A DNA stretch of 7,024 bases from MFAQ01 sp964592455 (GCA_964592455.1 CAZQDQ010000045.1:1-7024); one strand, 5' to 3'; shown: positions 1 to 6,621, counted from the stretch's first letter. Numbers and translations: made by a program. Notes: generated by a model from the sequence alone, not told the origin.

Positions 1-1
1 A

Positions 2-661
2 ATTTTAGCCAACCGTTTCAATATAATTACCAACAGCACTAAGGCCATATGTATCCCTCACGGCCTGTATCCCAAATCAGTTCTCAACAGGAGACATGCT
101 CAATCGCTGCTTAATTTAAGTTTCCAAAACCTTTACGTTCTCGCTTTTGGATATCTATCACAATATAAGGGTTCAGATATCATCGTCAAGGCTTTCGAAC
201 AGCCACTTATCGTCAAAAAGAAAAAAGTTGTTCTAATTCTAGCCGGAGGAGAAAGTCCAACTCAGGGCCAAAAAGGTCATTACAAACACTATTATCAAAA
301 TCTCTATCATAGTATTGCTAACAATCCAAACATTATTCACACAGGTTTTGTCCCAGACCAAAAAGTCAAAACGTATTTCTCTGCCAGTGACTTAGTTATC
401 TTTCCGTACCGTACCTTTATGAGTGCCTCAGGACCTCTATCTCTTTCTATTTCTCACCGCAAACCTTTTTTGGTTTCTAAGTCTCTTACCAACTACTCAC
501 CCTTTAGCTTTAAAAATAATCCAAAATCAATCCGCAAAACTATATTAAAGGTACTAAGTAACAAAGCCATCATCAATGGAATTACCAAACACTCCCATGA
601 ACTTTCTAAAAACCGCAACTTCAACCAACAAGGAAAGCTCTACCTTGAAGCATTTAAATAA
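2..661 (+). CDS. GT4-family glycosyltransferase, C-terminal part (5' end outside window)
   Basis: An open frame runs from the left edge to a TAA at 659-661, giving the last 219 residues; base 1 belongs to the preceding codon. The pattern is that of the C-terminal Rossmann domain of a GT-B fold, GT4-type glycosyltransferase: IPHG at residues 18-21 (domain hinge), a strand followed by FGYLSQYKGSDIIVKAFE at about 49-66, the LILAGGE strand-loop at 78-84, HTGFVP near 118, then ASDLVIFPYR and SASGPLSLSISHRKPFLVS, the usual nucleotide-sugar binding end of the fold. Known for the family: these enzymes move a sugar from a nucleotide-sugar donor to a glycan or lipid acceptor on the cytoplasmic side. 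The glutamate of the classical EX7E motif is not obvious; this segment reads SASG, a variant I believe occurs in related GT4 proteins. Donor and acceptor cannot be deduced. Its neighbourhood with a GT-C-like membrane protein suggests envelope glycan work. Confidence 0.85.
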   Translation: MLANRFNIITNSTKAICIPHGLYPKSVLNRRHAQSLLNLSFQNLYVLAFGYLSQYKGSDIIVKAFEQPLIVKKKKVVLILAGGESPTQGQKGHYKHYYQNLYHSIANNPNIIHTGFVPDQKVKTYFSASDLVIFPYRTFMSASGPLSLSISHRKPFLVSKSLTNYSPFSFKNNPKSIRKTILKVLSNKAIINGITKHSHELSKNRNFNQQGKLYLEAFK

Positions 662-792
662 ATAACCCCACACACCAAACACCTCAATCGATTATCTACC
701 CGACTAAAACTTGTCCCATTCCCAAGAGAGAGACCATCGAGCGCTTTTTTGTACCAAAGGTGTAAAATACAAACCGCAAGGCACTTTAACCC

Positions 793-798
793 GGGAGG
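793..798 (+). promoter_or_regulatory. Ribosome binding site fixing the start at 804
   Basis: GGGAGG lies five bases before the ATG at 804. It decides this start over an upstream in-frame TTG at 711, which has no such sequence and would add 31 polar residues ahead of the membrane segment. Confidence 0.65.
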
Positions 799-803
799 GC
801 AAA

Positions 804-1160
804 ATGCACAAAAAGCGTATAGGCTGCTTCGCTAAGTTTTTTATCCTTCTTCTGTTGTCGTTAATCACTTTCACAGTGCTTGGTATTATCAGATTTGACA
901 CCTTCAGTATCAGAGGTAAAGTTCTCCAAACTATCGAACCCAACATCTATTATGTCTACACCAACCTAGGTACAAACGAATACGGACAAATAGAAGAAAA
1001 CTACGAAATAATCAATAGAGAGTATCAAACTGATGGTATACATCACATGTTTACCCTGGGAAAATATCCAACTCCGGAAGAAACAATAAATTACGCCAGA
1101 CTAAAAATTTTTCTCAAATGGCCAGTCTACAGAATCCTTTGGCTCAACTTCGTTTACTAA
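804..1160 (+). CDS. Small single-pass membrane protein, unknown function (118 aa)
   Basis: I do not recognise this protein. It begins MHKKRIGCFAKFF, a short basic head, followed by a hydrophobic stretch at about residues 11-31 that could be an uncleaved anchor or a signal peptide. No lipobox is clear: the only early cysteine (C8) precedes the hydrophobic core. The remaining 85 or so residues are rich in Tyr, Asn, Glu and Ile, which suggests a small outward-facing domain, and the C-terminus is aromatic (WPVYRILWLNFVY). The ATG at 804 is chosen for its strong ribosome binding site. The gene follows the glycosyltransferase on the same strand after a 142-base gap with no clear promoter, and ends seven bases before a strong terminator, so it may close that transcription unit. 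The gene itself is credible from the RBS, the membrane segment and the terminator; its role is open. Confidence 0.65.
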   Translation: MHKKRIGCFAKFFILLLLSLITFTVLGIIRFDTFSIRGKVLQTIEPNIYYVYTNLGTNEYGQIEENYEIINREYQTDGIHHMFTLGKYPTPEETINYARLKIFLKWPVYRILWLNFVY

Positions 1161-1166
1161 ATCACC

Positions 1167-1196
1167 AAAGCGCCCGATTCCCTCGGGCGCTTTTTT
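1167..1196 (+). terminator. Intrinsic terminator after the 118-aa gene
   Basis: The arms AAAGCGCCCGA (1167-1177) and TCGGGCGCTTT (1183-1193) are perfectly complementary over 11 bp around the loop TTCCC, and a run of six T (1191-1196) overlaps the second arm. The T run on the plus strand sets the main direction. In the other direction the hairpin is followed only by TTTGGTGATTT, so it should be weak for the converging coiled-coil gene, whose stop codon (1195-1197) lies inside the T run. Confidence 0.88.
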
Positions 1197-1509
1197 ACGC
1201 CAAAGTTACTCTTTCCAGCTTTTTTATTCTCCGCTCGTGATCTTTTGCAACAAAAGACATGTTTATGTTCTCATTCATTTTATTCTCTATTAATTCCACT
1301 TTATTCTTTACATAATACATATCGTTCTCTAAACCTTCTACTTTTCTACCCAAGCCACCAACTTCTTCCTTAAGTTCCCCAACTTCTGCCTCTATCTTAT
1401 TTACTTTACTCTCCAAAGAATCAAATCTAGGAAATACTACCTGCTCCAAAGCATCCAATACTCCATCAAAAACAACTTTCTTCATTACTTTCTGGTCATT
1501 ATCTGTCAT
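1195..1509 (-). CDS. Small coiled-coil protein, unknown function (104 aa)
   Basis: The protein starts MTDNDQKVMKKVVFDGVLDALE and becomes a clean heptad coiled coil from residue 36. Position a is V36, V43, V50, V57, M64, V71 and M78; position d is I39, L46, L53, L60, V67 and I74. Charged residues fill the other positions. There is no signal peptide or membrane segment, so it is probably a cytoplasmic oligomer. The tail (KDHERRIKKLERVTLA) is again amphipathic. Short proteins of this build recur in candidate-phylum genomes without assigned function; that is a general impression, not a search result. Start: ATG at 1507-1509, with no Shine-Dalgarno sequence before it. An AT-rich palindrome overlaps the start, so transcription may begin at or very close to the ATG. 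It diverges from the large membrane protein gene 34 bases away. Function cannot be named. Confidence 0.72.
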   Translation of the reverse strand: MTDNDQKVMKKVVFDGVLDALEQVVFPRFDSLESKVNKIEAEVGELKEEVGGLGRKVEGLENDMYYVKNKVELIENKMNENINMSFVAKDHERRIKKLERVTLA

Positions 1510-1522
1510 ATATTCAATATAT
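1508..1522. promoter_or_regulatory. AT-rich palindrome between divergent genes, possible dual -10 region
   Basis: ATATATT and AATATAT form a perfect 7-bp inverted repeat around a single C, in the 34-base gap between the coiled-coil gene (-) and the large membrane protein gene (+). TATATT can be read as a -10 hexamer on both strands: at 1509-1514 for the plus gene (leader of roughly 23 bases) and at 1516-1521 for the minus gene (start near its ATG, nearly leaderless). No good -35 hexamer stands at the proper distance on either side, so this is tentative. It could instead be a small operator. Confidence 0.35.
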
Positions 1523-1543
1523 CAAAAATGTTAAACTAAATTT

Positions 1544-4500
1544 GTGCCCCACCACAAAAAAAAGAGTCACAAAATACAAACTCACAAACCAATCAAAATT
1601 GGTCAGCTTCTTGCAAAAACCAAGGCTTTTTTTTCCGATTTTTGGCCAATTATTTCTCTCCTATTTATCACTACTACTCTCTGCTTTCTAAACTTCGAAC
1701 CAAATACCTTTCTTTCGGGCTGGGACAACTTACACCCAGAATTTAACCCTGCCCTCTACCTAAAAAGAAGCTTCTTTGCTGTCTGGCAAGAGTATCAGTC
1801 AACCGGACTCCTTGGTGGCATGGCTCACGCCGCTGACTTTCCTCGTGTAGTTCTCATTTACCTCCTCAATCTAACAAAGCTAATCCCTGTAAACCTTATT
1901 CGTTATTTAACTACTTTCCTGAACCTAATACTCGGCCCTCTTGGCGTCTACTTTCTAATTAGAAGCATTCTAACCACCAGCAAGCTAAGTCACAAAACTA
2001 TCCAAAGCAGCTCCTTTCTGGCTGGTTTATTTTATCTTTTCAATCTATCTACCATGCAAACTTTTTTTATTCCATTCGAAACTTTTACTTGGTTTTATGG
2101 TGCTTTACCGTTTCTAATTTATTTTACAATTCGATTTTTCAAAGTCCCAAAGTTAAGTAATTTTCTCTATCTTTTTTTTGTCTCACTTTTTTCTAGTACT
2201 TCTTTCTATGTCGAAACAATTTTTCTCGTCTTTTTACTTTGTCTAGCTCCTTTTCTTATAGAATCAATTTTTAAAAATAAAAAATATTTCTCAAATTTCT
2301 GGACAATTATCCGATCTCTCTTTGCTGTAATCTTACCTCATCTTTTTTGGCTCTTACCTGTTATTTTCTTTGTGTTTACCAACGCTCACGTCACCACCAA
2401 CAATCACATTAACTCCATTTCCTCCATAGAGACCTACTACCGCAACTTAGAATTTGCCGACCCCAAAAGCTTACTCCTACTACACAGCTATCTTTTTAAA
2501 TATTTAGACCTTGGTCTAAACAACAAATACGAGCTTCTTCTCACTCCTTGGATAAAGCACTTAAGCTCACCACTGACTATCTCTATCTCACTTTTTTTGA
2601 CCGCAGTCATTATCTTCGGTATTTATTACTCTTTCAAAGCAAAAACTCCTCATTACAAATCATTTTTTGCTGTTCTAATTGGCTGCTCCTTCTTTCTTCT
2701 TGGCGGCGGACTACTTATAAACAACTCCTTACCGCTTATTGGCGAACTTCTTCGCTCGCCATTTACTAAATTTTCAATACCGCTTAGTCTTAGTCTCAGT
2801 TACTTTTTTGCTATTGGTGTCATTTTCATCTTGGATATTTTTGCTTTCTTAGACACACGCCTCACTTACAATCTCACCCTTTTTACTTTTACCTTTTTAC
2901 TTTTTACTTACCTTTCTCCTGCATTCTCTGGCAACTTCATTAGTAAAAACATGAGAGTTCAAATTCCCCAAGAATATTTTGACCTTTTCTCATATTTAAA
3001 CAACAAGTCATCGGACCTTAGAGTTGCCAACTTTCCCCAACACACCTTTTGGGGATGGAACTACTACTCTTGGGGTCACAGGGGCAGCGGTTTTCTTTGG
3101 TACGGCATCAAACAACCTGTCCTAGATCGTGCTTTCGATGTTTGGGAAAGAACGTCAGAAAAATACTACGAAGAAATTTCCGCCGCGCTCTACTCCCAAA
3201 ACAGCAAAAAATTCAACGAAGTAATTGACAAATACAACGTCGCTTATCTTCTCCTGGATGCTTCCGTTATCGCTCCCGACACAAAAGCTACTACTGGCCA
3301 AAATTACCTAGATCAAATTCTTGCCACCACAGATCAATACGAACTAGAAAAAACTTTTGGTAACAACCTTCTTCTTTACAAAAACCTAAACCACAAAACC
3401 AAAGACTTCTTAAGTATTTCTGACAGCGCTACTGCGCGTGCCGACTCCTTGCCAATAATTCCTTTCTCCCAGCGCCCCAACCAAAGCTGGTACGAAAAAG
3501 CCGGTTTTATAAACACAAATATTAATCTGTCAAACGTCTCTGACAGCGCTACTGCGCGTGCCGACTCCTTGCCGACTCTCTTACTTCCCTCTCTTTCGCA
3601 GACAGAAAACCTCCTTCCCTACAAAGTAGAATACCGCCCAAACGGCAACTCTCTTTCTCTAAAATTAACTCCAATAACTCCAATCTTTTTTCTAAATGGC
3701 AAACAAATCGACTTGGACTACCAACCTCAAACAATAACCCTTCCGCTTACAACCAACAGCAGCAAACTAATACTCAGTCTAGACTCACAATACTTTTCCT
3801 TCGACTTACCATCAGAAGTCTCGGAACTCAGTGAATACTACTTTTTAACAGAGGTATATCTACCCACAAAAAATAGCTTTTCTTTAGCCTTCTACCAAGG
3901 TACACCAACAGAGCAGTACCCTATCATCAACTCACTAATAAACAACAATCCAAATCAGTGCTACACCAACAAAGAAAACAGAAAAATTGAAAAAATTACC
4001 ACACCTAGAAGTGTCACCCTTTTGGGAACAGACTTAGTAGCTTGTTTATCGGCACCACTTCCGCCAGTAAATCAAGACCAATTACTAGCCGTCTCCTTCA
4101 CGTATTACTCCCCAACCCTTACAACTGCAAACCTGAATATCTCTAACGAAGACTATACCAGCCAAAACATTTCACAGCCACTCGAGTCAAGCCTTACCCC
4201 CAAAAGAGCCCAAATTTTTACAAAACCATCCGCAAACAACAAACAAGTTAATCTGATCTTAGAAGCCGAAGAAACAAAAACTATTCAAGAAATAACCTAC
4301 AAAGATGTTTTTGTCAGCACTCATGACACTCTCTACCAAACCAATCTTAAACTAGATCCTATCAAAGAAAAAACTCTCAATCTTATCGAAAACGAAAGTA
4401 ATAAACTTCAAATTTCCTTACCTATTACCAAAACAGGTTACAACATCATTCAGACAGCAAGTACCAACACTCTCTTCCCAGAAGACAGAAACTGCGACCG

Positions 4501-5383
4501 ATTCAACAACGGCCGAACAGTCAAAATCACCAAAGAAGATTACCTTGTTTATCAAAGCCAAAACGCTATTCAGTGCGACTACCTAAATCTAAGACATCTC
4601 CCTCACTCACTAAACTATCTAATTGGCTTCGACACTAAAAATATCCAAGGTCTACCATTAGTTACCTGCCTAGAAAACCACGCTACCAGACGTTGTGACA
4701 TCTACGAGCGTCTTTCCAACTCATCTGGCCAACAATATCTTATCCAAACAATCAACAATCAAAATGAACAGAATGGTTTTACTCTCCATCTGTTCAACCA
4801 ATCATTTGGCAAAATCATAGGCGAAAATCATCTCAAATCAATTACTATCCACCCCTTTCCTCTAAACTTCCTCCAAAACATCTCTATTTCAAATTACGAT
4901 CAAAATGCCGACAAACCGACAAACCGACAAACCGAAATACTAACACTCTCCCACCCCGCCGAATTTTTGTATACCGTTTCAATTTCTCCCGTCATTGCGA
5001 GGAGCGATAGCGACGTGGCAATCCATACAAACCAACTCAATCTTTATCAGACTTACTCTCCATACTGGCAGGCGTTTATTCTTCCAGAAGAATACGGCAA
5101 CCTAAACCCTTGGCAACTCACAGCAAAAATTCTTCTAAACTACAAAAAACTAACCAAACTCGAACCAGTAGACAACAGTCAATGGTTCAACTCCTGGCAA
5201 CTCCCTAACAATACTTCGACAACCGACAAACCGACAAACCGACAAACCAATATTCTTATCATCTACCTTCCTCAATACCTAGAATTCTTTGGCCTGGCAA
5301 TAGTTGTTCTAGTTCCTCTCCTCACTCTTCCATTTCTCTTTTATCAAAAAATAAAAACAAACCATAAAAACACCCCGCATTAA
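1544..5383 (+). CDS. Large polytopic membrane protein, GT-C/AftD-YfhO-like layout (1279 aa)
   Basis: A basic head (1-30) precedes about eleven hydrophobic spans, near residues 33-50, 102-114, 117-141, 155-170, 174-197, 206-240 (one or two), 256-279, 343-363, 371-392, 412-430 and 443-460. The first outer loop carries GWDNLHPEFNPALYLKRSF (59-77). Its acidic residues D61 and E66 sit where GT-C glycosyltransferases keep the metal/donor-binding acidic motif. After the spans, RVANFPQ, a Trp/Tyr-rich stretch (503-520) and YNVAYLLLDASV (564-575) match the order seen in AftD/YfhO-like proteins. A long, probably beta-rich outer region follows to about 1240, then a closing span (1246-1267) and a basic tail. 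GT-C enzymes use lipid-linked sugars on the outer face, so a surface-glycan role is inferred. Start: GTG at 1544, the first start after an in-frame TAA at 1532, with no Shine-Dalgarno. The outer region holds five in-frame short repeats. A non-enzymatic envelope protein of similar topology is the alternative. Confidence 0.75.
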   Translation: MPHHKKKSHKIQTHKPIKIGQLLAKTKAFFSDFWPIISLLFITTTLCFLNFEPNTFLSGWDNLHPEFNPALYLKRSFFAVWQEYQSTGLLGGMAHAADFPRVVLIYLLNLTKLIPVNLIRYLTTFLNLILGPLGVYFLIRSILTTSKLSHKTIQSSSFLAGLFYLFNLSTMQTFFIPFETFTWFYGALPFLIYFTIRFFKVPKLSNFLYLFFVSLFSSTSFYVETIFLVFLLCLAPFLIESIFKNKKYFSNFWTIIRSLFAVILPHLFWLLPVIFFVFTNAHVTTNNHINSISSIETYYRNLEFADPKSLLLLHSYLFKYLDLGLNNKYELLLTPWIKHLSSPLTISISLFLTAVIIFGIYYSFKAKTPHYKSFFAVLIGCSFFLLGGGLLINNSLPLIGELLRSPFTKFSIPLSLSLSYFFAIGVIFILDIFAFLDTRLTYNLTLFTFTFLLFTYLSPAFSGNFISKNMRVQIPQEYFDLFSYLNNKSSDLRVANFPQHTFWGWNYYSWGHRGSGFLWYGIKQPVLDRAFDVWERTSEKYYEEISAALYSQNSKKFNEVIDKYNVAYLLLDASVIAPDTKATTGQNYLDQILATTDQYELEKTFGNNLLLYKNLNHKTKDFLSISDSATARADSLPIIPFSQRPNQSWYEKAGFINTNINLSNVSDSATARADSLPTLLLPSLSQTENLLPYKVEYRPNGNSLSLKLTPITPIFFLNGKQIDLDYQPQTITLPLTTNSSKLILSLDSQYFSFDLPSEVSELSEYYFLTEVYLPTKNSFSLAFYQGTPTEQYPIINSLINNNPNQCYTNKENRKIEKITTPRSVTLLGTDLVACLSAPLPPVNQDQLLAVSFTYYSPTLTTANLNISNEDYTSQNISQPLESSLTPKRAQIFTKPSANNKQVNLILEAEETKTIQEITYKDVFVSTHDTLYQTNLKLDPIKEKTLNLIENESNKLQISLPITKTGYNIIQTASTNTLFPEDRNCDRFNNGRTVKITKEDYLVYQSQNAIQCDYLNLRHLPHSLNYLIGFDTKNIQGLPLVTCLENHATRRCDIYERLSNSSGQQYLIQTINNQNEQNGFTLHLFNQSFGKIIGENHLKSITIHPFPLNFLQNISISNYDQNADKPTNRQTEILTLSHPAEFLYTVSISPVIARSDSDVAIHTNQLNLYQTYSPYWQAFILPEEYGNLNPWQLTAKILLNYKKLTKLEPVDNSQWFNSWQLPNNTSTTDKPTNRQTNILIIYLPQYLEFFGLAIVVLVPLLTLPFLFYQKIKTNHKNTPH
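3419..3453 (+). repeat. 35-bp GC-rich dispersed repeat, copy 1, in frame inside the large gene
   Basis: This is the first of two identical 35-base copies exactly 120 bases apart. It encodes SDSATARADSLP (residues 626-637). I count 23 G/C of 35 bases, clearly richer than the AT-rich coding sequence around it. It contains GCGC-TACT-GCGC (3426-3437), a small hairpin. The sharp ends and the change in composition point to an inserted element rather than native domain sequence. Confidence 0.8.
3539..3573 (+). repeat. 35-bp GC-rich dispersed repeat, copy 2, in frame inside the large gene
   Basis: This copy is identical to the one at 3419-3453, in the same orientation and reading frame, and gives SDSATARADSLP again at residues 666-677. 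The 85 bases between the copies are not repeated. The perfect match, with no silent differences, suggests recent spread or gene conversion rather than an old protein repeat. Confidence 0.8.
4908..4935 (+). repeat. Octamer tandem repeat (CCGACAAA), 3.5 units, array 1
   Basis: Three perfect CCGACAAA units (4908-4931) are followed by a half unit. Three octamers make 24 bases, so the array keeps the frame and encodes DKPTNRQT at residues 1123-1130. The same array recurs about 315 bases downstream. Confidence 0.85.
4990..5024 (+). repeat. 35-bp 'CGTCATTGCGAGG' palindromic element, in frame inside the large gene
   Basis: The stretch begins CGTCATTGCGAGGAGCGA and ends GACGTGGCAATCC, with ATTGC and GCAAT as inverted ends. 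Sequences of this kind are widespread short repeats in unrelated bacteria and are often mistranslated in databases as peptides such as RHCEERSDAAI. Here it is read in another frame as VIARSDSDVAIH (residues 1150-1161). I count 21 G/C of 35 bases, richer than its surroundings. The identification is from memory of the element's consensus. Confidence 0.8.
5223..5248 (+). repeat. Octamer tandem repeat (CCGACAAA), array 2
   Basis: Three perfect CCGACAAA units (5223-5246) are followed by CC and preceded by a degenerate unit (TTCGACAA). It is read in the same frame as array 1, so DKPTNRQT reappears at residues 1228-1235, just before the C-terminal membrane span. Confidence 0.85.
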
Positions 5384-5390
5384 ACGGGGT
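5366..5390 (-). terminator. Terminator between the convergent large gene and the oxygenase gene
   Basis: ACCCCG (5372-5377) and CGGGGT (5385-5390) pair around a 7-base loop that contains the stop codon of the plus-strand gene. On the minus strand the hairpin is followed by GTTTTT, giving a plausible intrinsic terminator for the oxygenase gene, which ends two bases away. On the plus strand it is followed by TTCATTTCATT, so it may also stop transcription of the large gene, less efficiently. Confidence 0.75.
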
Positions 5391-5391
5391 T

Positions 5392-6528
5392 TCATTTCAT
5401 TAACGTCAGGTAATACTCATCAAAAGCAATTAGTAAACTTTCTCTGTTAGAATATTTACGCGGCCGATAAGCTCTCGAGGCTATACCAATTTGGGCCATC
5501 TCACAAAGTTCCCAGTCTTCTGCATTTGTTTGTTTCCACACTTCCACTGGTTCACTTTTTCTAAATTTTTCTCCCAAAACTCTTTCCGAATCTGGGTTAA
5601 ACAACCACTCACTTTCAACTCTCGTTTTTGTTGCCGACTGAGGATAAAGACAGTGAAACATCAAGTAGTCAGGGTGAATATTTAAAAGCAAATTCCCTAA
5701 AATCGTATAGTAATAACCTTTTCCTTTTGTCTTCTCTGTCAACTCTCCACCAAGAGGCAACGCACAAAAATGGCCAGAACTAGTCACACTGTCAGCCCCG
5801 TTCAAGATCTCCATCAAACCTCCCAAGAACGGACCTTCAGACAAGTCGTTCTGAGCACTCTTGTCACCAATAAACTTACTAAGTGTCTTGTGAGCTACGC
5901 TACAATGTAAACACTCATTAAAGTTAAGAAAGATTAGTTTCCAGTTTGCCTCTACCATGTAAAGCTCTGTGTGACCCCTGACAAGGCTCTCAATCTTCCA
6001 ATCTGCCAACCTACTAAGCATTGGTGCATAGATTTCTTCAAAAGGAATAGGATTGTCCACAAAACTTATAAAAATAAACCCCTCCCAAATAAAAATAGGC
6101 GGACTAACTAAACCATTTTGAGTTAAATCAAAGTCGGCAACTCCCTCCATCCCAGGGGCACTAAGAAGCTTGCCCTCCATATCATAAGTCCAACCATGGT
6201 AGTGACACTGCAAAGTTCTACGATTAAACTTTCCTTCTGTCGCTCCACTCTTATTTGGTTTACAAACAAGTGTCCCTCTATGCGAGCAAACATTATAAAA
6301 AACTCTTATCTGGTCAGTCTTGTCTCTAATCACAATAAATGGCTCACCCATAGCTTCAATCAGAAAATAATCACCCTTATTAGGGATCCGGCCCACGTGA
6401 CCAAGGCAAAACCAAAACTTTTCAAATATTTTCTGTCTTTCTTCTTCAAAAACATCTTCTTTTGTGTAGTACTTTGCCGGCAATGTTTTTGCTCCAGGCA
6501 AATAAGTGTCCGTTGTTCTCTTAAACAT
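5392..6528 (-). CDS. Rieske non-heme iron oxygenase, alpha subunit (378 aa)
   Basis: The N-terminal half is a Rieske [2Fe-2S] domain with ligands C81 and H83 (CSH) and C108 and H111 (CHYHGW). The C-terminal half is the catalytic domain: NWKLIFLNFNECLHCSVAH (195-213) supplies E205, H208 and H213, and NAEDWELCE supplies D338, the expected facial triad His-His-Asp with a bridging acid. Family members pass electrons from a reductase through the Rieske cluster to a mononuclear iron, which splits O2 to hydroxylate or demethylate a substrate. The bridging residue is Glu rather than the usual Asp, as I recall for quaternary-amine oxygenases of the CntA type, so such a substrate is possible but unproven. 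The spacing between the Rieske ligand pairs is 24 residues, some 7 more than usual. Length is typical. No signal peptide: cytoplasmic. No reductase or ferredoxin gene is visible nearby. Start: ATG at 6528, best placed for the RBS; an adjacent GTG at 6531 is possible. Confidence 0.93.
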   Translation of the reverse strand: MFKRTTDTYLPGAKTLPAKYYTKEDVFEEERQKIFEKFWFCLGHVGRIPNKGDYFLIEAMGEPFIVIRDKTDQIRVFYNVCSHRGTLVCKPNKSGATEGKFNRRTLQCHYHGWTYDMEGKLLSAPGMEGVADFDLTQNGLVSPPIFIWEGFIFISFVDNPIPFEEIYAPMLSRLADWKIESLVRGHTELYMVEANWKLIFLNFNECLHCSVAHKTLSKFIGDKSAQNDLSEGPFLGGLMEILNGADSVTSSGHFCALPLGGELTEKTKGKGYYYTILGNLLLNIHPDYLMFHCLYPQSATKTRVESEWLFNPDSERVLGEKFRKSEPVEVWKQTNAEDWELCEMAQIGIASRAYRPRKYSNRESLLIAFDEYYLTLMK

Positions 6529-6534
6529 CACTCT

Positions 6535-6540
6535 CTCCTT
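6535..6540 (-). promoter_or_regulatory. Ribosome binding site of the oxygenase gene
   Basis: AAGGAG on the minus strand stands six bases before the ATG at 6528-6526 and only three before the GTG at 6531-6529. The spacing favours the ATG. Confidence 0.8.
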
Positions 6541-6566
6541 TTCTCTTTCAAAGTCCGATTTCAGCC

Positions 6567-6595
6567 ATTTTACCCGCCTGCAGAAGCTAGTGCAA
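6567..6595 (-). promoter_or_regulatory. Candidate promoter of the oxygenase gene
   Basis: Read on the minus strand, TTGCAC (6595-6590), a 17-base spacer and TAAAAT (6572-6567) form a plausible sigma-70-type promoter that would start near 6560 and give a leader of about 32 bases with the ribosome binding site. The -10 differs from the consensus at one base; the -35 keeps only TTG. The -35 and the spacer lie inside the GC-rich hairpin repeat, so the repeat may have supplied part of the promoter. Confidence 0.45.
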
Positions 6596-6621
6596 GTTCA
6601 GTTCAGCGCTTGCGGGCAGGC
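6572..6621. repeat. GC-rich hairpin repeat, copy 1
   Basis: The ends ACCCGCCTGCA (6572-6582) and TGCGGGCAGGC (6611-6621) form imperfectly complementary arms (one mismatch and one wobble in ten pairs) around a variable centre, where AAGC/GCTT or GCAAG/CTTGC can extend the pairing. The same ends, with a different centre, recur at 6881-6921 in the same orientation. This looks like a small dispersed intergenic hairpin element. Confidence 0.75.

Noticed and set aside
761..770. Promoter for the 118-aa gene based on TAAAAT at 763-768
   Set aside because: No -35-like hexamer at 16-18 bases upstream; the nearest TTG motifs are too close or too far.
711..803. 31-residue N-terminal extension of the 118-aa protein from a TTG codon
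   Set aside because: TTG with no ribosome binding site; the ATG at 804 has GGGAGG at five bases and directly precedes the membrane segment.
3549..3734. 61-codon minus-strand open frame opposite the large gene
   Set aside because: It lies wholly inside a well-supported gene and owes its opening partly to the GC-rich repeat; no RBS or protein features.
4908..5248. CRISPR-like array
   Set aside because: Units are contiguous octamers without spacers, only two arrays exist, and they are coding.
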